Virus record (IMG/VR): IMGVR_UViG_3300035698_026777
Coordinates: 1 to 39,825 of that record
From: a virus
Direction: 5' to 3' (one strand)
Length of the DNA stretch: 39,825 bases
Every line of letters begins with the position of its first letter. The stretch's first letter is position 1. Positions 32,563-39,825 of this stretch are shown here, one piece after another. The position numbers and the translations under genes are program-made. The notes beneath the pieces were generated by a model. The model saw nothing but the letters and a program-made list of their open reading frames with translations. It did not search any database and was not told the origin of the DNA.

Positions 32563-33195
32563 CTATTCATCTGCTCTCTCCGAATTTAATTTTGAACAAT
32601 TTAAAATATATAAACCCATTTCTGGATTAACACAATTCCTTACTATCTGGTCTTTCCTATGCTTCATCTTTATTCCTATTATGCTTATCCCATATCTTTC
32701 TGTTTTTCCACTTACTTGATTATGTTTAACTTCTGGCTTACTGAAGTTTTTATTTGGAACATCAAAGTTACTCCAAATTAAATGTCTATCCAGTTTTGCG
32801 TTTGGTTTAACTAACGGTTCATAATAAGGAATAACATTTTCTACTATCCATAATTTATTTTTACAAAAATGTTTTAACCAAATAATTATAGAATATAATG
32901 TCATATTTGGAAGTTTTGGTGCATAGCTTCCTCTTTTTGATGCAAGGTATCTCATCTTTGAGTGTGTTTGACAGGGAGGGCTACCCCATATAAAATCAAA
33001 CTCTCTCCAATGATTCATCAAATATTCTGTTGCATCTCCAACGACTACTTTGTCATTAGGATAAAATTTTTTATAAACATCTGCAATCTCTTGGTTATCT
33101 TCCACAGCAGTTATTTCGTTTTTATCTCCCCAGAGTTTTCTATTCCCTCCAATTCCTGCGTATAAGTTTAATATTTTAAGTTTTCTTTTTTCCAT
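32563..33195 (-). CDS. Short m5C-type DNA methyltransferase
   Basis: A 210-residue protein with LNLYAGIGGNRKLW (motif I, SAM binding), GSPPCQTHSKMRYL (motif IV, catalytic Cys near 77) and WIVENVIPYY (motif VI). It is much shorter than usual m5C enzymes and lacks obvious motifs IX-X, like a group of compact phage cytosine methyltransferases or pyrimidine-modifying relatives. The ATG lies directly after the left hairpin of cassette 2; no ribosome site is clear. Confidence 0.8.
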   Translation of the reverse strand: MEKRKLKILNLYAGIGGNRKLWGDKNEITAVEDNQEIADVYKKFYPNDKVVVGDATEYLMNHWREFDFIWGSPPCQTHSKMRYLASKRGSYAPKLPNMTLYSIIIWLKHFCKNKLWIVENVIPYYEPLVKPNAKLDRHLIWSNFDVPNKNFSKPEVKHNQVSGKTERYGISIIGIKMKHRKDQIVRNCVNPEMGLYILNCSKLNSERADE

Positions 33196-33244
33196 TTTAG
33201 TTTTTAGATACCCCTCCCTTTAGGGTGTGGGAGTATGTCATTTT
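33192..33244 (-). repeat. Left hairpin of methyltransferase cassette 2
   Basis: On the minus strand: AAAATGA, then a stem CTCCCACACCCT-AA-AGGGAGGGG with mismatches, then TATCTAAAAAC and AAAATGG containing the gene's start codon. The same order (AAAATGA, hairpin, TTTCCAAAAAC, AAAATGG) occurs at 39650-39705. Confidence 0.6.
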
Positions 33245-33276
33245 AACCACTTCAACATTTATACCGCTCTTGAATT

Positions 33277-33513
33277 TTATTCTTTATTTGAATCATTTGT
33301 TTCGTATTTGGTCTTATAACATTCTCTGCAGACTAATATCGGTCCTTTAGTTGGATGAACCACAGTGTTCCTGAAAAAATTAAATCTTTTCCTCACACAT
33401 TTTTCACATTTCCCAGGAAGGATAAATCCTATAATCACATGAAATATCATGAATATTCCATATAATAACCCTAAAAACAATCCAAGGATTATTTTTAATA
33501 TGTTCTTGATCAT
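33277..33513 (-). CDS. Membrane protein with zinc-binding tail
   Basis: A 78-residue protein. Residues about 5-33 form one long or two short hydrophobic helices (IILGLFLGLLYGIFMIF, IIGFILPG), followed by CEKCVRKRF and CRECYKTKYE, two CxxC knuckles. Probably membrane-bound with a cytoplasmic zinc ribbon. Function unknown. Overlaps the upstream gene by 4 nt. Confidence 0.55.
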   Translation of the reverse strand: MIKNILKIILGLFLGLLYGIFMIFHVIIGFILPGKCEKCVRKRFNFFRNTVVHPTKGPILVCRECYKTKYETNDSNKE

Positions 33514-33809
33514 TTGATTTCACCTACGATACTATCCCATGCATAATTTTTCCCTTCAGTTTTTATAGTTATATAATATGATACTTCATTTTGTTTTTTC
33601 CAAAATTCTATAATTAACCTGGCCATAGTGTTTATCAATTCAACATCTATTTCATCAGTATTGGCTTCTACAGTAAGCATTCCTTCATGATCCTCTATTG
33701 ATTCTAAAAATATTTTTGGAATATGTAGCTCAATATCCTGTATCACATTAAATAATCTGATTTTTCTGTATCTTTCATCACCTTCAAACGTAATTTTACA
33801 AAAACCCAT
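33510..33809 (-). CDS. Hypothetical 99-aa protein
   Basis: Begins MGFCKITFEGDERYRKIRLF; alpha/beta pattern with a helix INTMARLIIEFWKKQ and a final beta hairpin YYITIKTEGKNYAWDS. ATG 33809 follows TTTGGAGGATTGAAA and lies 2 nt after the primase stop. An upstream in-frame ATG at 33848 overlaps the primase and is less likely. No family recognised. Confidence 0.55.
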   Translation of the reverse strand: MGFCKITFEGDERYRKIRLFNVIQDIELHIPKIFLESIEDHEGMLTVEANTDEIDVELINTMARLIIEFWKKQNEVSYYITIKTEGKNYAWDSIVGEIK

Positions 33810-33811
33810 TT

Positions 33812-35935
33812 TCAATCCTCCAAATTTATCAATTTTATAAAGTACCATCTGTATTCTCTACCGATTGCTGTTCTTTTTATCTGCAATGACATCCCATGTT
33901 TCTCCAATATTCTTTTAAAAGCATATTCTGATTCTACTTTCAAAGGTTTGGCTGATGTCATACAAAAATCTAAATATGTTTTATAAACATCTTCCTGTAT
34001 TTCATATTGTTCAGGAAAACTGACCATCTCTATACATTCATGGATAAATAATATCGCACTGGATTCTCTTTTCTGCATGATCTCTTTTGTTTCATTAGTG
34101 GTCTTATAATATGAAAAATCCTTATTTTTCATCAATCTATTAAGCCCTATTAACGCCCAGTTCAAAACTCCAGATAATTCATCAGGAGTAGTTAATTTAT
34201 CCCCGATATGAATATTCGCTATCCTATGAAATGGTTTGATAACATTATTTTTTTTCATCTCTTCATAAATATTTTTAGGAAGAAAAGAGATATCAAAATC
34301 AATATGCACCCATCTCCTCCAGAATCCTTCTGAATCATCCGAGATATAAGGAAGTGTATTAACTGCAAATATCATCTTAGCATAGTTCTTAAAAGAAATT
34401 GATTCCAGAAATTTTCTATTGGCTGTGATTAAATCTTCTCCTGTCAATGCCCGAAAAGTTGAGGTATCATTTAATTCTGATTTCCCTAGATCAGCTCCTA
34501 AATTAGCAAGTTTCTTATGTAATTCACATTTCATAAAAGGTTCTTTTTCCAGGGTTTGCAGGGAAATATTGATAACATTCTTCTGACCCAGTAAACATTT
34601 CATCTGATCGATAGTTTTCCCTTTTCCATTACCACCATCTCCTGCGAAAATAAAAGCTTTTTGGATATTATAATCTTTATACAATATATACCCATAAAGT
34701 TCCTGGATCAACGGGATATCTTCTTTCTTGAGAATAGTATCAAAATGTTCTTCTGTTGTTTCACAACTTTTTGTAGTATCAAAAATTACAGGAAGTTTAT
34801 TGAAAAATCGGTATTTATCAGAAAAATCAATCAATTCTTTAGTAAAAATGTTTAATACCCCATTTTCAACACAGATAAATTCTGGGGATTCATCTTTAAA
34901 AAAGCTTTCTGCAGACATATATGTATCTTTTTTTATAAAATCTATCACCTTAGAAACAATAGCAGAATCATAATAATCATCTAATATTTCTCCGATGAAT
35001 TCCTCTATATAGGTTTTGGCATCCGGTACAAATATACCATCTTTATACATCCACATCTCAGTGTTTTTATCGGTCCTGATAGAAACTATTTTATTATCTT
35101 CCATACATTTTCTGGCTATCTCTGGAATAATAGATTTCTTTTCATCAGGTGTAAGCTTGATTGATTCTTCTACATATTTTTTTGCTTTTTTAAATGTATG
35201 TTCTTTATATGCATCTGATGAATCCTTCCATTTGGAATAGGTAATCATATAATCATAGACATATTTTTTGCTTCTTCCAGAGAACAGAAGTTTTATTATC
35301 TGTTTATATTCTTTTGCGCTTCTGGTATTATCCTTTTTAAATAGTTTTGAATCAGGATTCAACTCTGTAAATGTTTTAGATTCAGGATTGAAATAAACAT
35401 CCGGATCATATGATAAATAACATGCTCTTGAAATATCATGTGTATTATTATCTAAGGAATCAATACTTATCTTATATTTTTTATGTAGATACTCATAAAA
35501 TGTCACAACTCTTTTTGAAAATTCTTCGATACTTTTCGGTATCTTGATTAATATTTTTAATCCTTGACCAGAAGGGCTTATAAACATGATATGAATATAA
35601 GGATCATTTATTAATTTCTGTTTAATTATATCTAAAGAACCAATATAATCTATATCTATTGCCGCAAATCCTGATTGAGATATTATTTTGGAGTTTAATC
35701 GTTCTTCAAAAATACCTGCCGGTGTTATATAACTAAGCTTTTTTTTAATCTTATTTCGTTCTTTTTTTAATTCTTTAATGTTGTCATTTTGGACTTTTTG
35801 TATGTTTTCACATAAAACTTTATAGGTTGAAGATTGTATTTGTTCAACAAAATCTGATATAGAAATCGTTCCATCAGGCAAAATTTTAGTAATTCCGCCA
35901 AAAAAGATGCTTATGTTTTTTTCATGTAAATCCAT
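33812..35935 (-). CDS. Primase (AEP, BT4734-like) fused to SF3 helicase
   Basis: A 707-residue replication initiator. Residues about 35-210 match the BT4734-like archaeo-eukaryotic primase domain: AAIDIDYIGS (metal-binding Asp), FISPSGQGLKILIKIP, and SRACYLSYDPDVYFNP. A linker and D5_N-like region follow, then an SF3 helicase with Walker A AGDGGNGKGKT (about 428-438), LGADLGKSE (Walker B region), and sensor MIFAVNTLP and FWRRWVHIDF. It opens and primes the origin. It is the first gene of the minus arm, read from the 35.98-kb promoter; GGTGAT lies 4 nt before ATG. Confidence 0.9.
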   Translation of the reverse strand: MDLHEKNISIFFGGITKILPDGTISISDFVEQIQSSTYKVLCENIQKVQNDNIKELKKERNKIKKKLSYITPAGIFEERLNSKIISQSGFAAIDIDYIGSLDIIKQKLINDPYIHIMFISPSGQGLKILIKIPKSIEEFSKRVVTFYEYLHKKYKISIDSLDNNTHDISRACYLSYDPDVYFNPESKTFTELNPDSKLFKKDNTRSAKEYKQIIKLLFSGRSKKYVYDYMITYSKWKDSSDAYKEHTFKKAKKYVEESIKLTPDEKKSIIPEIARKCMEDNKIVSIRTDKNTEMWMYKDGIFVPDAKTYIEEFIGEILDDYYDSAIVSKVIDFIKKDTYMSAESFFKDESPEFICVENGVLNIFTKELIDFSDKYRFFNKLPVIFDTTKSCETTEEHFDTILKKEDIPLIQELYGYILYKDYNIQKAFIFAGDGGNGKGKTIDQMKCLLGQKNVINISLQTLEKEPFMKCELHKKLANLGADLGKSELNDTSTFRALTGEDLITANRKFLESISFKNYAKMIFAVNTLPYISDDSEGFWRRWVHIDFDISFLPKNIYEEMKKNNVIKPFHRIANIHIGDKLTTPDELSGVLNWALIGLNRLMKNKDFSYYKTTNETKEIMQKRESSAILFIHECIEMVSFPEQYEIQEDVYKTYLDFCMTSAKPLKVESEYAFKRILEKHGMSLQIKRTAIGREYRWYFIKLINLED

Positions 35936-35962
35936 TTTATCACCATACTTTTATTTTATTAT

Positions 35963-35988
35963 TTTTATTATATACGTTATATATAAAT
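35963..35988 (-). promoter_or_regulatory. Early-type TATA promoter, minus strand (35.98 kb)
   Basis: On the minus strand ATTTATATATAACGTATAT, a variant of the repeated early motif. The TATA box lies about 48 nt before the primase ATG, giving a leader of about 20 nt with GGTGAT. It would drive the long minus-strand operon. It forms a divergent pair with the promoter at 36174. Confidence 0.6.
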
Positions 35989-36170
35989 ATTTGCTTAAAA
36001 AATTGGCAAAAGTGGAGGAAAATGTCAAAATGCTTGTTAAACCAGTGGTTTTTATATTGGTAGCTACTAATCAAAGGTCAAAAATAAAGTTTATTATGGA
36101 GGTATGATTGTAGTATAGTGGTAGGAGAACGGCTGGCAGAAACGGTAAATTGTCATTTGTCGATTTTGCA

Positions 36171-36199
36171 AACATTTATATATAAGTTATATATTATAT
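36171..36199 (+). promoter_or_regulatory. Early-type TATA promoter/operator, plus strand (36.18 kb)
   Basis: ATTTATATATAAGTTATAT starts at 36174; 26 bases match 31120-31145 exactly in reverse. The TATA core is about 27 nt before ATG 36208, so the regulator gene would be leaderless. The 239-nt gap 35936-36207 contains this, its divergent partner, and a short D-arm-like stretch (36111-36127) that does not complete a tRNA. Confidence 0.65.
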
Positions 36200-36207
36200 G
36201 TTCCAAA

Positions 36208-36369
36208 ATGCCATTATCAGAAAATTCGGAAAAAACAATGATTGCAATTACTGTTGAAAAGGAGCAATTGAAATATTTGAAATCAAAAGGTTTTGTGAGA
36301 TCAAAATTTCTAAGGCAAGCTGTAGAATCCCATAAAAACGGAAAATGGGAGTACGATTATCTTGAATAA
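36208..36369 (+). CDS. Small regulator, possible ribbon-helix-helix protein
   Basis: A 53-residue protein: a beta stretch TMIAITVEKEQ followed by helices LKYLKSKGFVRSKFLRQAVE, the layout of ribbon-helix-helix repressors. ATG 36208 sits at the leaderless distance from the TATA box; an in-frame GTG at 36118 lies upstream of that promoter and is rejected. It may bind the palindromic early promoters and regulate itself and the opposite arm; this is inference. Confidence 0.6.
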   Translation: MPLSENSEKTMIAITVEKEQLKYLKSKGFVRSKFLRQAVESHKNGKWEYDYLE

Positions 36370-36387
36370 AAGGAGAATAGATGAACT

Positions 36388-37569
36388 ATGGAAATATCTT
36401 TTAGGAAAATATCAGAGCTGAAAGCTTATAATAAGAATACTAAAAAGCATCCAGAGGACCAAATCAATAAGATTGCTGCATCTATTAAAGAATTTGGCTT
36501 TAATGTACCGGTTATAATCGATAAAAATGATATTCTTATAGCAGGGCATGGTAGGGTGCTTGCAGCAGAACTTTTAAAAATTGATAATATTCCTTGCATA
36601 CAAAAGGATAATTTAACTGAAGCTCAGATCAAGGCATATAGGATTGCTGATAATAAAACAGCAGAATCAGACTGGGAATATGGTTTTTTGAAAGATGAGT
36701 TCAAAGATTTGAAGGATATGGATTATGATTTAGATTTAACAGGATTTTCTGAAGATGAAATATTAGAAATCACAGATGAAGATAATGAACCTGAAGAGGG
36801 ACAAATTGATGATCCTAATGAAATCAAGACAGATATAAAAATAGGAGATATCTTTATGCTCGGAGATCATAGATTGATGTGTGGGGACGCAACTAAATCA
36901 GAAGATGTTGGTTTACTTATGTGTGATAAGAAAGCCGATATGGTTTTTACGGACCCACCTTATGGGATTGATTTAGATACTGATTATAGTTCTATGAAAA
37001 ATAGTTTAAAAATGATAAAAGAAAAAGGGGTTAAAGCAGGAAAAAAATATAATAAAGTGATAGGAGATAATAAAAAATTCAATCCTAGTTTTATTTTTAA
37101 ATATTTTAATTATTGTAATGAAATATTTTTGTGGGGAGCAGATTATTATAATAATAATTTATTGAATAATGGAAGTTGGTTTGTTTGGGATAAAAGACTT
37201 GATGAATCAGCTGATAAAATGTTTGGTTCTTGTTTTGAATTATGTTGGAGTAAAAAAAAACATAAAAGAGAAATTGCAAGAATAAAATGGGCAGGTATTT
37301 TTGGCACAGAAAAAGAATTTGACCATAAAAGATATCATCCAACACAAAAACCAATCTTATTATCTAGTTGGTTTATAAATAGGTTTTCTAAACAAAAAGA
37401 TTTAATACTTGATTTGTTTGGTGGATCGGGGTCAACCTTGATTGCTGCAGAGCAAACCAACAGAAGATGTTATATGATGGAGCTTGATCCGATATATTGC
37501 CAAGTGATAATAAATAGGTGGGAAAAATTCCAAAAACAAAAGGCGCAAAAGATAAACCAGGGACAGTAA
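36388..37569 (+). CDS. ParB-domain adenine-N6 DNA methyltransferase
   Basis: A 393-residue protein. Residues 1-110 are a ParB/Srx-like domain (KISELKAYNKNTKKHPEDQI, LIAGHGRVLAAELL, YRIADNKTAES), residues about 150-390 a beta-class N6-adenine (or N4-cytosine) methyltransferase with TDPPYGID (about 189-192) and the SAM motif LDLFGGSGSTLIAAEQ (about 341). This domain pair is common in phages next to terminase and is thought to link methylation with packaging or host evasion. AAAGGAG precedes the ATG by about 12 nt. Its end overlaps the small terminase by 52 nt. Confidence 0.9.
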   Translation: MEISFRKISELKAYNKNTKKHPEDQINKIAASIKEFGFNVPVIIDKNDILIAGHGRVLAAELLKIDNIPCIQKDNLTEAQIKAYRIADNKTAESDWEYGFLKDEFKDLKDMDYDLDLTGFSEDEILEITDEDNEPEEGQIDDPNEIKTDIKIGDIFMLGDHRLMCGDATKSEDVGLLMCDKKADMVFTDPPYGIDLDTDYSSMKNSLKMIKEKGVKAGKKYNKVIGDNKKFNPSFIFKYFNYCNEIFLWGADYYNNNLLNNGSWFVWDKRLDESADKMFGSCFELCWSKKKHKREIARIKWAGIFGTEKEFDHKRYHPTQKPILLSSWFINRFSKQKDLILDLFGGSGSTLIAAEQTNRRCYMMELDPIYCQVIINRWEKFQKQKAQKINQGQ

Positions 37570-37991
37570 GGAGAAATAAAGGGATAATTCAACATAGAGG
37601 AACCCAGAATCTAAGGTCCCTTGGTGATTTACCAAGAGAGGAGCATTTAGCTTTAGCTTCAAAAGGTGGAAAATCCCGTAGTAAAAATAAATCAATTTCC
37701 AGTAAATTAAGATTTTTAATGGAAAAGGGTATGACCGATGAAACCGCTGCAAAATTATATGAAATTATGACGGATGGTGATTTGTCTGCTCTTGATATCA
37801 GAATATATTTAGAGAAAAATAAAAAGAGATTAACAGATTCAAAAGAAAAGATGTTGATGACCAAACTTTTATTGGACTGGCATAAGATACAACATGGAGA
37901 GAAAAGCAAGCAGGAGATTCAACATTTTGGGTCTGCTGGAATCAGGGTTGTATTTGAAGAACCAGGTGAACAGAAAGATGAAAAAAAATAA
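37518..37991 (+). CDS. Terminase small subunit
   Basis: A 157-residue basic protein with a GTG start overlapping the methyltransferase. Residues about 40-115 are helical (EEHLALASKGGKSRSKNKSI; LRFLMEKGMTDETAAKLYEI; KMLMTKLLLDWHKIQHG), as in phage small terminases that bind the packaging site, and the C-terminal tail (GIRVVFEEPGEQ) is typical of those that contact the large subunit. It lies directly upstream of the large terminase. After its TAA the same frame stays open for 23 protein-like codons. Confidence 0.72.
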   Translation: MGKIPKTKGAKDKPGTVRRNKGIIQHRGTQNLRSLGDLPREEHLALASKGGKSRSKNKSISSKLRFLMEKGMTDETAAKLYEIMTDGDLSALDIRIYLEKNKKRLTDSKEKMLMTKLLLDWHKIQHGEKSKQEIQHFGSAGIRVVFEEPGEQKDEKK

Positions 37992-38059
37992 ATTTTTAAT
38001 ATTTGGTATGATGCTGATGGAACAATAATAACAGGAAAACAAAATTACCGGATAGAAGA

Positions 38060-39472
38060 ATGAGTGATGAATTTATAATAAAAATTAAACCAACTATCAA
38101 GCAGAACTTATGCTGGAAAAAACTAAAGGACCACACCACACAATTTATATTATTTGGTGGTGGTGCAGGTGGTGGAAAGAGCTGGATAGGTTGTGAATGG
38201 CTTGTGTTAATGAGCATTGCATATTCTGGAAGTAAATGGTTCATAGGTAGGAATGAATTGAAGAGGATAATGAAATCTACATTTATAACATTCATAAAAG
38301 TCTGTAAATTTCATAATATACCTGATTCTTGTTGGAAATTAAATTCTATCTATAATTATGTTCAGTTCTGGAATGGGTCCAGGATTGATTTAATTGATGT
38401 TGCTTACAAACCTGCAGATCCATTGTATGAAAGATTTGGTTCTGAGGAGTATACAGGTGGATGGCTTGAAGAAGTAGGGGAAATCAAAGGAAAAGCTTTT
38501 GATATGCTTAAATCCAGAATAGGCAGGCATATGAATAAAGAGTTTAATTTGTATCCTAAGATATTTTTAACATGCAACCCAAAGAAGAACTGGGTTTATT
38601 TTGAATTTTATAAACCTTGGAAAGTAGATGAACTTTCTAAAGATTCATGCTTTATCCAGGCATTGTATAATGATAATCCATACACTGCGGATTCTTATGG
38701 AGAAGTATTATCAAAAATAAAAGACAAGGCTATGAGGGATAGATTACAATTTGGATTATGGGAATATGAGGATGATGATTCATCACTTATGCAATACGAG
38801 AAAATACTGGATATATTTGTCAAACCACAGACACCGAAACCTGAAGAAGAATTATTTTTGTCTGTGGATGTTGCAAGATTTGGAAGAGACAAAGCAGTTT
38901 TTGTATTATGGCAAGGGTTTTATATCAGAAAAGTATGGTTTTATGATAAATCATCGACTGATTATATAGAAGAGAAAATTATAAGCACTTGTGAGCAATG
39001 GCATATTCCAAGAAGAAATGTTGCTGTTGATCAGGATGGTGTGGGTGGTGGAGTAGTTGATCATCTTCCAGGAGTTTATGCTTTTGTCAATGGTGGAAAA
39101 GCTGTTGATGAATTTGATGATGAAAAGAAATACAGACAGCAAGAGACAGAAATGTTTTCATTTAAGAATCTTAGGTCCCAATGTTATTCTCGATTAGGGG
39201 ATTATGTGAATGAAGGGATAATTGGATGTTATCAGGATATCAATCCAGACATAAGAAATTGGATAATTGAAGAACTTGAAGCCATTAAAAGAAAAGATGT
39301 GACTGATAATGAAAAGAAATTCCAGGTTATAAGTAAAGATGAAATAAAAGAGATTATAGGTCGTTCTCCTGATTTCGCAGATGCTATAATGATGCGCTGT
39401 GTATTTGGATTAGGAACTCCTAGAGAAACCATTATGGAAGGTGGAATTGGTGAGGTGAGCATCGAATGGTGA
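38060..39472 (+). CDS. Terminase large subunit
   Basis: A 470-residue packaging motor. ATPase: Walker A GGGAGGGKSWIGCEW (about 32-45), Walker B/catalytic Glu in GGWLEEVGEIKGKAF, coupling motif FLTCNPKKNWVY. RNase H-like nuclease: SVDVARFGRDKAVFVLW (about 268), VDQDGVGGGVVD and final SPDFADAIMMRCVFG, with the acidic residues present. It translocates DNA into the prohead through the portal and cuts it. Start ATG 38060 forms ATGA with the end of the frame extending from the small subunit. Confidence 0.95.
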   Translation: MSDEFIIKIKPTIKQNLCWKKLKDHTTQFILFGGGAGGGKSWIGCEWLVLMSIAYSGSKWFIGRNELKRIMKSTFITFIKVCKFHNIPDSCWKLNSIYNYVQFWNGSRIDLIDVAYKPADPLYERFGSEEYTGGWLEEVGEIKGKAFDMLKSRIGRHMNKEFNLYPKIFLTCNPKKNWVYFEFYKPWKVDELSKDSCFIQALYNDNPYTADSYGEVLSKIKDKAMRDRLQFGLWEYEDDDSSLMQYEKILDIFVKPQTPKPEEELFLSVDVARFGRDKAVFVLWQGFYIRKVWFYDKSSTDYIEEKIISTCEQWHIPRRNVAVDQDGVGGGVVDHLPGVYAFVNGGKAVDEFDDEKKYRQQETEMFSFKNLRSQCYSRLGDYVNEGIIGCYQDINPDIRNWIIEELEAIKRKDVTDNEKKFQVISKDEIKEIIGRSPDFADAIMMRCVFGLGTPRETIMEGGIGEVSIEW

Positions 39473-39651
39473 ATATAAAACTTACACCAGAACAATTTAA
39501 AGAGCTGTGGATTAAAGGAGAATGTGAAACAAAATATGGCAAGATATTGATAGTTAATCCATCGCCAGAGGGGTATAGCCCAATATCTGCATTATATGAA
39601 TATCTTGCATTATTAACGAAAGTACAATCTAAAATACATCTAATAACATAA
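39466..39651 (+). CDS. Hypothetical 61-aa protein
   Basis: MVNIKLTPEQFKELWIKGEC...: a short alpha/beta protein overlapping the large terminase by 7 nt, with GGTGAG upstream. It ends immediately before the left hairpin of methyltransferase cassette 1. No family recognised. Confidence 0.5.
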   Translation: MVNIKLTPEQFKELWIKGECETKYGKILIVNPSPEGYSPISALYEYLALLTKVQSKIHLIT

Positions 39652-39705
39652 AATGAAACCCTCTACCCACTAAAGTAGGTAGTTTCCAAAAACAAAAGAA
39701 AATGG
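39650..39705 (+). repeat. Left hairpin of methyltransferase cassette 1
   Basis: AAAATGA, then a stem CTACCCACT-AA-AGTAGGTAG (one mismatch), flanked by GAAAC/GTTTC, then CAAAAAC and AAAATGG with the start codon of the 40-aa frame. Same order as 33192-33244 on the minus strand. Confidence 0.6.
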
Positions 39706-39825
39706 TAAAAACAAAAAAAGAACAAGAAGGTAAAGATGTATTTGAGTATAGTGTCTTTGGAAGTCCTAATCAGAAGATAGGAAACTTCACAGGTCAAAAA
39801 AAACTTACAAGGTGGTCAAGTTGAT
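39699..39825. repeat. Terminal direct repeat, right copy
   Basis: Exact second copy of bases 1-127. Joining the ends at this repeat gives a 39,698-bp circle in which the left hairpin at 39650 lies directly upstream of the MT-A70 gene that begins at 114. Confidence 0.95.

Larger units (their letters stand above)
32503..33244 (-). mobile_element. Putative methyltransferase cassette 2 with IS200/IS605-like ends
   Basis: A 742-bp unit: left hairpin (33192-33244), one 210-aa methyltransferase gene, right hairpin (32503-32544). Cassette 1 has the same plan across the genome junction (39650 to 733, about 782 bp) on the opposite strand. No TnpA or TnpB is present. Mobility is inferred from the paired ends only; no empty site is visible. 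Confidence 0.5.

Noticed and set aside
36104-36175. tRNA-like sequence (TAGTATAGTGGTAGG followed by ACGGC) in the divergent promoter region
   Set aside because: Only a D-arm-like 5' half is present; no matching anticodon stem GCCGT, no T-arm and no closing acceptor stem. It may be chance or a tRNA remnant.
36118-36207. Upstream GTG start for the small regulator
   Set aside because: It lies before the TATA box and reads through promoter sequence; ATG 36208 fits the leaderless spacing.
39655-39690. Hairpin at 39655 as an ordinary transcription terminator
   Set aside because: No T-run follows on the plus strand, and the same flanked layout recurs upstream of the other cassette gene, so a shared element end explains it better.

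Overview
This window looks like the complete genome of a tailed double-stranded DNA virus. Bases 1-127 are repeated exactly at 39699-39825, so the unique genome is 39,698 bp and either circular or circularly permuted; the 127-bp overlap could equally be the assembler's k-mer overlap of a circular contig. The sequence is AT-rich and coding-dense, uses the standard code, and holds about 58 supportable genes. No integrase, rRNA, tRNA gene or CRISPR array was seen.

The host is inferred, not proven, to be an archaeon, most likely of the small-celled DPANN group. Reasons: TATA boxes about 26-28 nt before start codons that would give leaderless mRNAs, T-tract terminators without hairpins, a family B DNA polymerase, an ATP-dependent ligase, small PD-(D/E)XK nucleases of Hjc type, no recognisable peptidoglycan hydrolase, and three secreted or membrane-anchored proteins rich in N-glycosylation sequons and cysteines. 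Shine-Dalgarno sites (GGAGG) are also common, so both initiation modes are probably used.

Layout. A divergent promoter region at about 35.94-36.21 kb separates two arms. The minus-strand arm (35.9 down to 22.8 kb) carries replication, nuclease, methylation and small zinc-ribbon genes: AEP primase/SF3 helicase, two m5C methyltransferase-type genes, a possible SSB, a RecB-like nuclease/SF2 helicase fusion, an Mrr-like nuclease, PolB, ligase, an Hjc-like nuclease and, last, a small superinfection-immunity membrane protein. The plus-strand arm (36.2 kb through the junction to 22.8 kb) carries a small regulator, a ParB-domain adenine methyltransferase, small and large terminase, an MT-A70 methyltransferase, unknown genes, portal-MuF fusion, protease/scaffold, major capsid protein, two paralogous 92-aa virion proteins, further structural genes, the secreted-protein block, connector, stopper, gp10-like protein, tail terminator, tail tube, a frameshifted tail chaperone, a very short tape measure, distal tail protein, tail hub with a histidine-rich tip, and a holin-like protein.

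Most notable: (i) two similarly sized methyltransferase cassettes bracketed by matching left and right hairpins that resemble IS200/IS605 ends and contain no transposase; (ii) three structural-gene leaders that can fold into H-type pseudoknots; (iii) two repeated promoter classes that divide the genome into apparent early and late arms; (iv) a programmed -1 frameshift; and (v) a block of secreted glycoprotein-like genes inside the head-tail operon.
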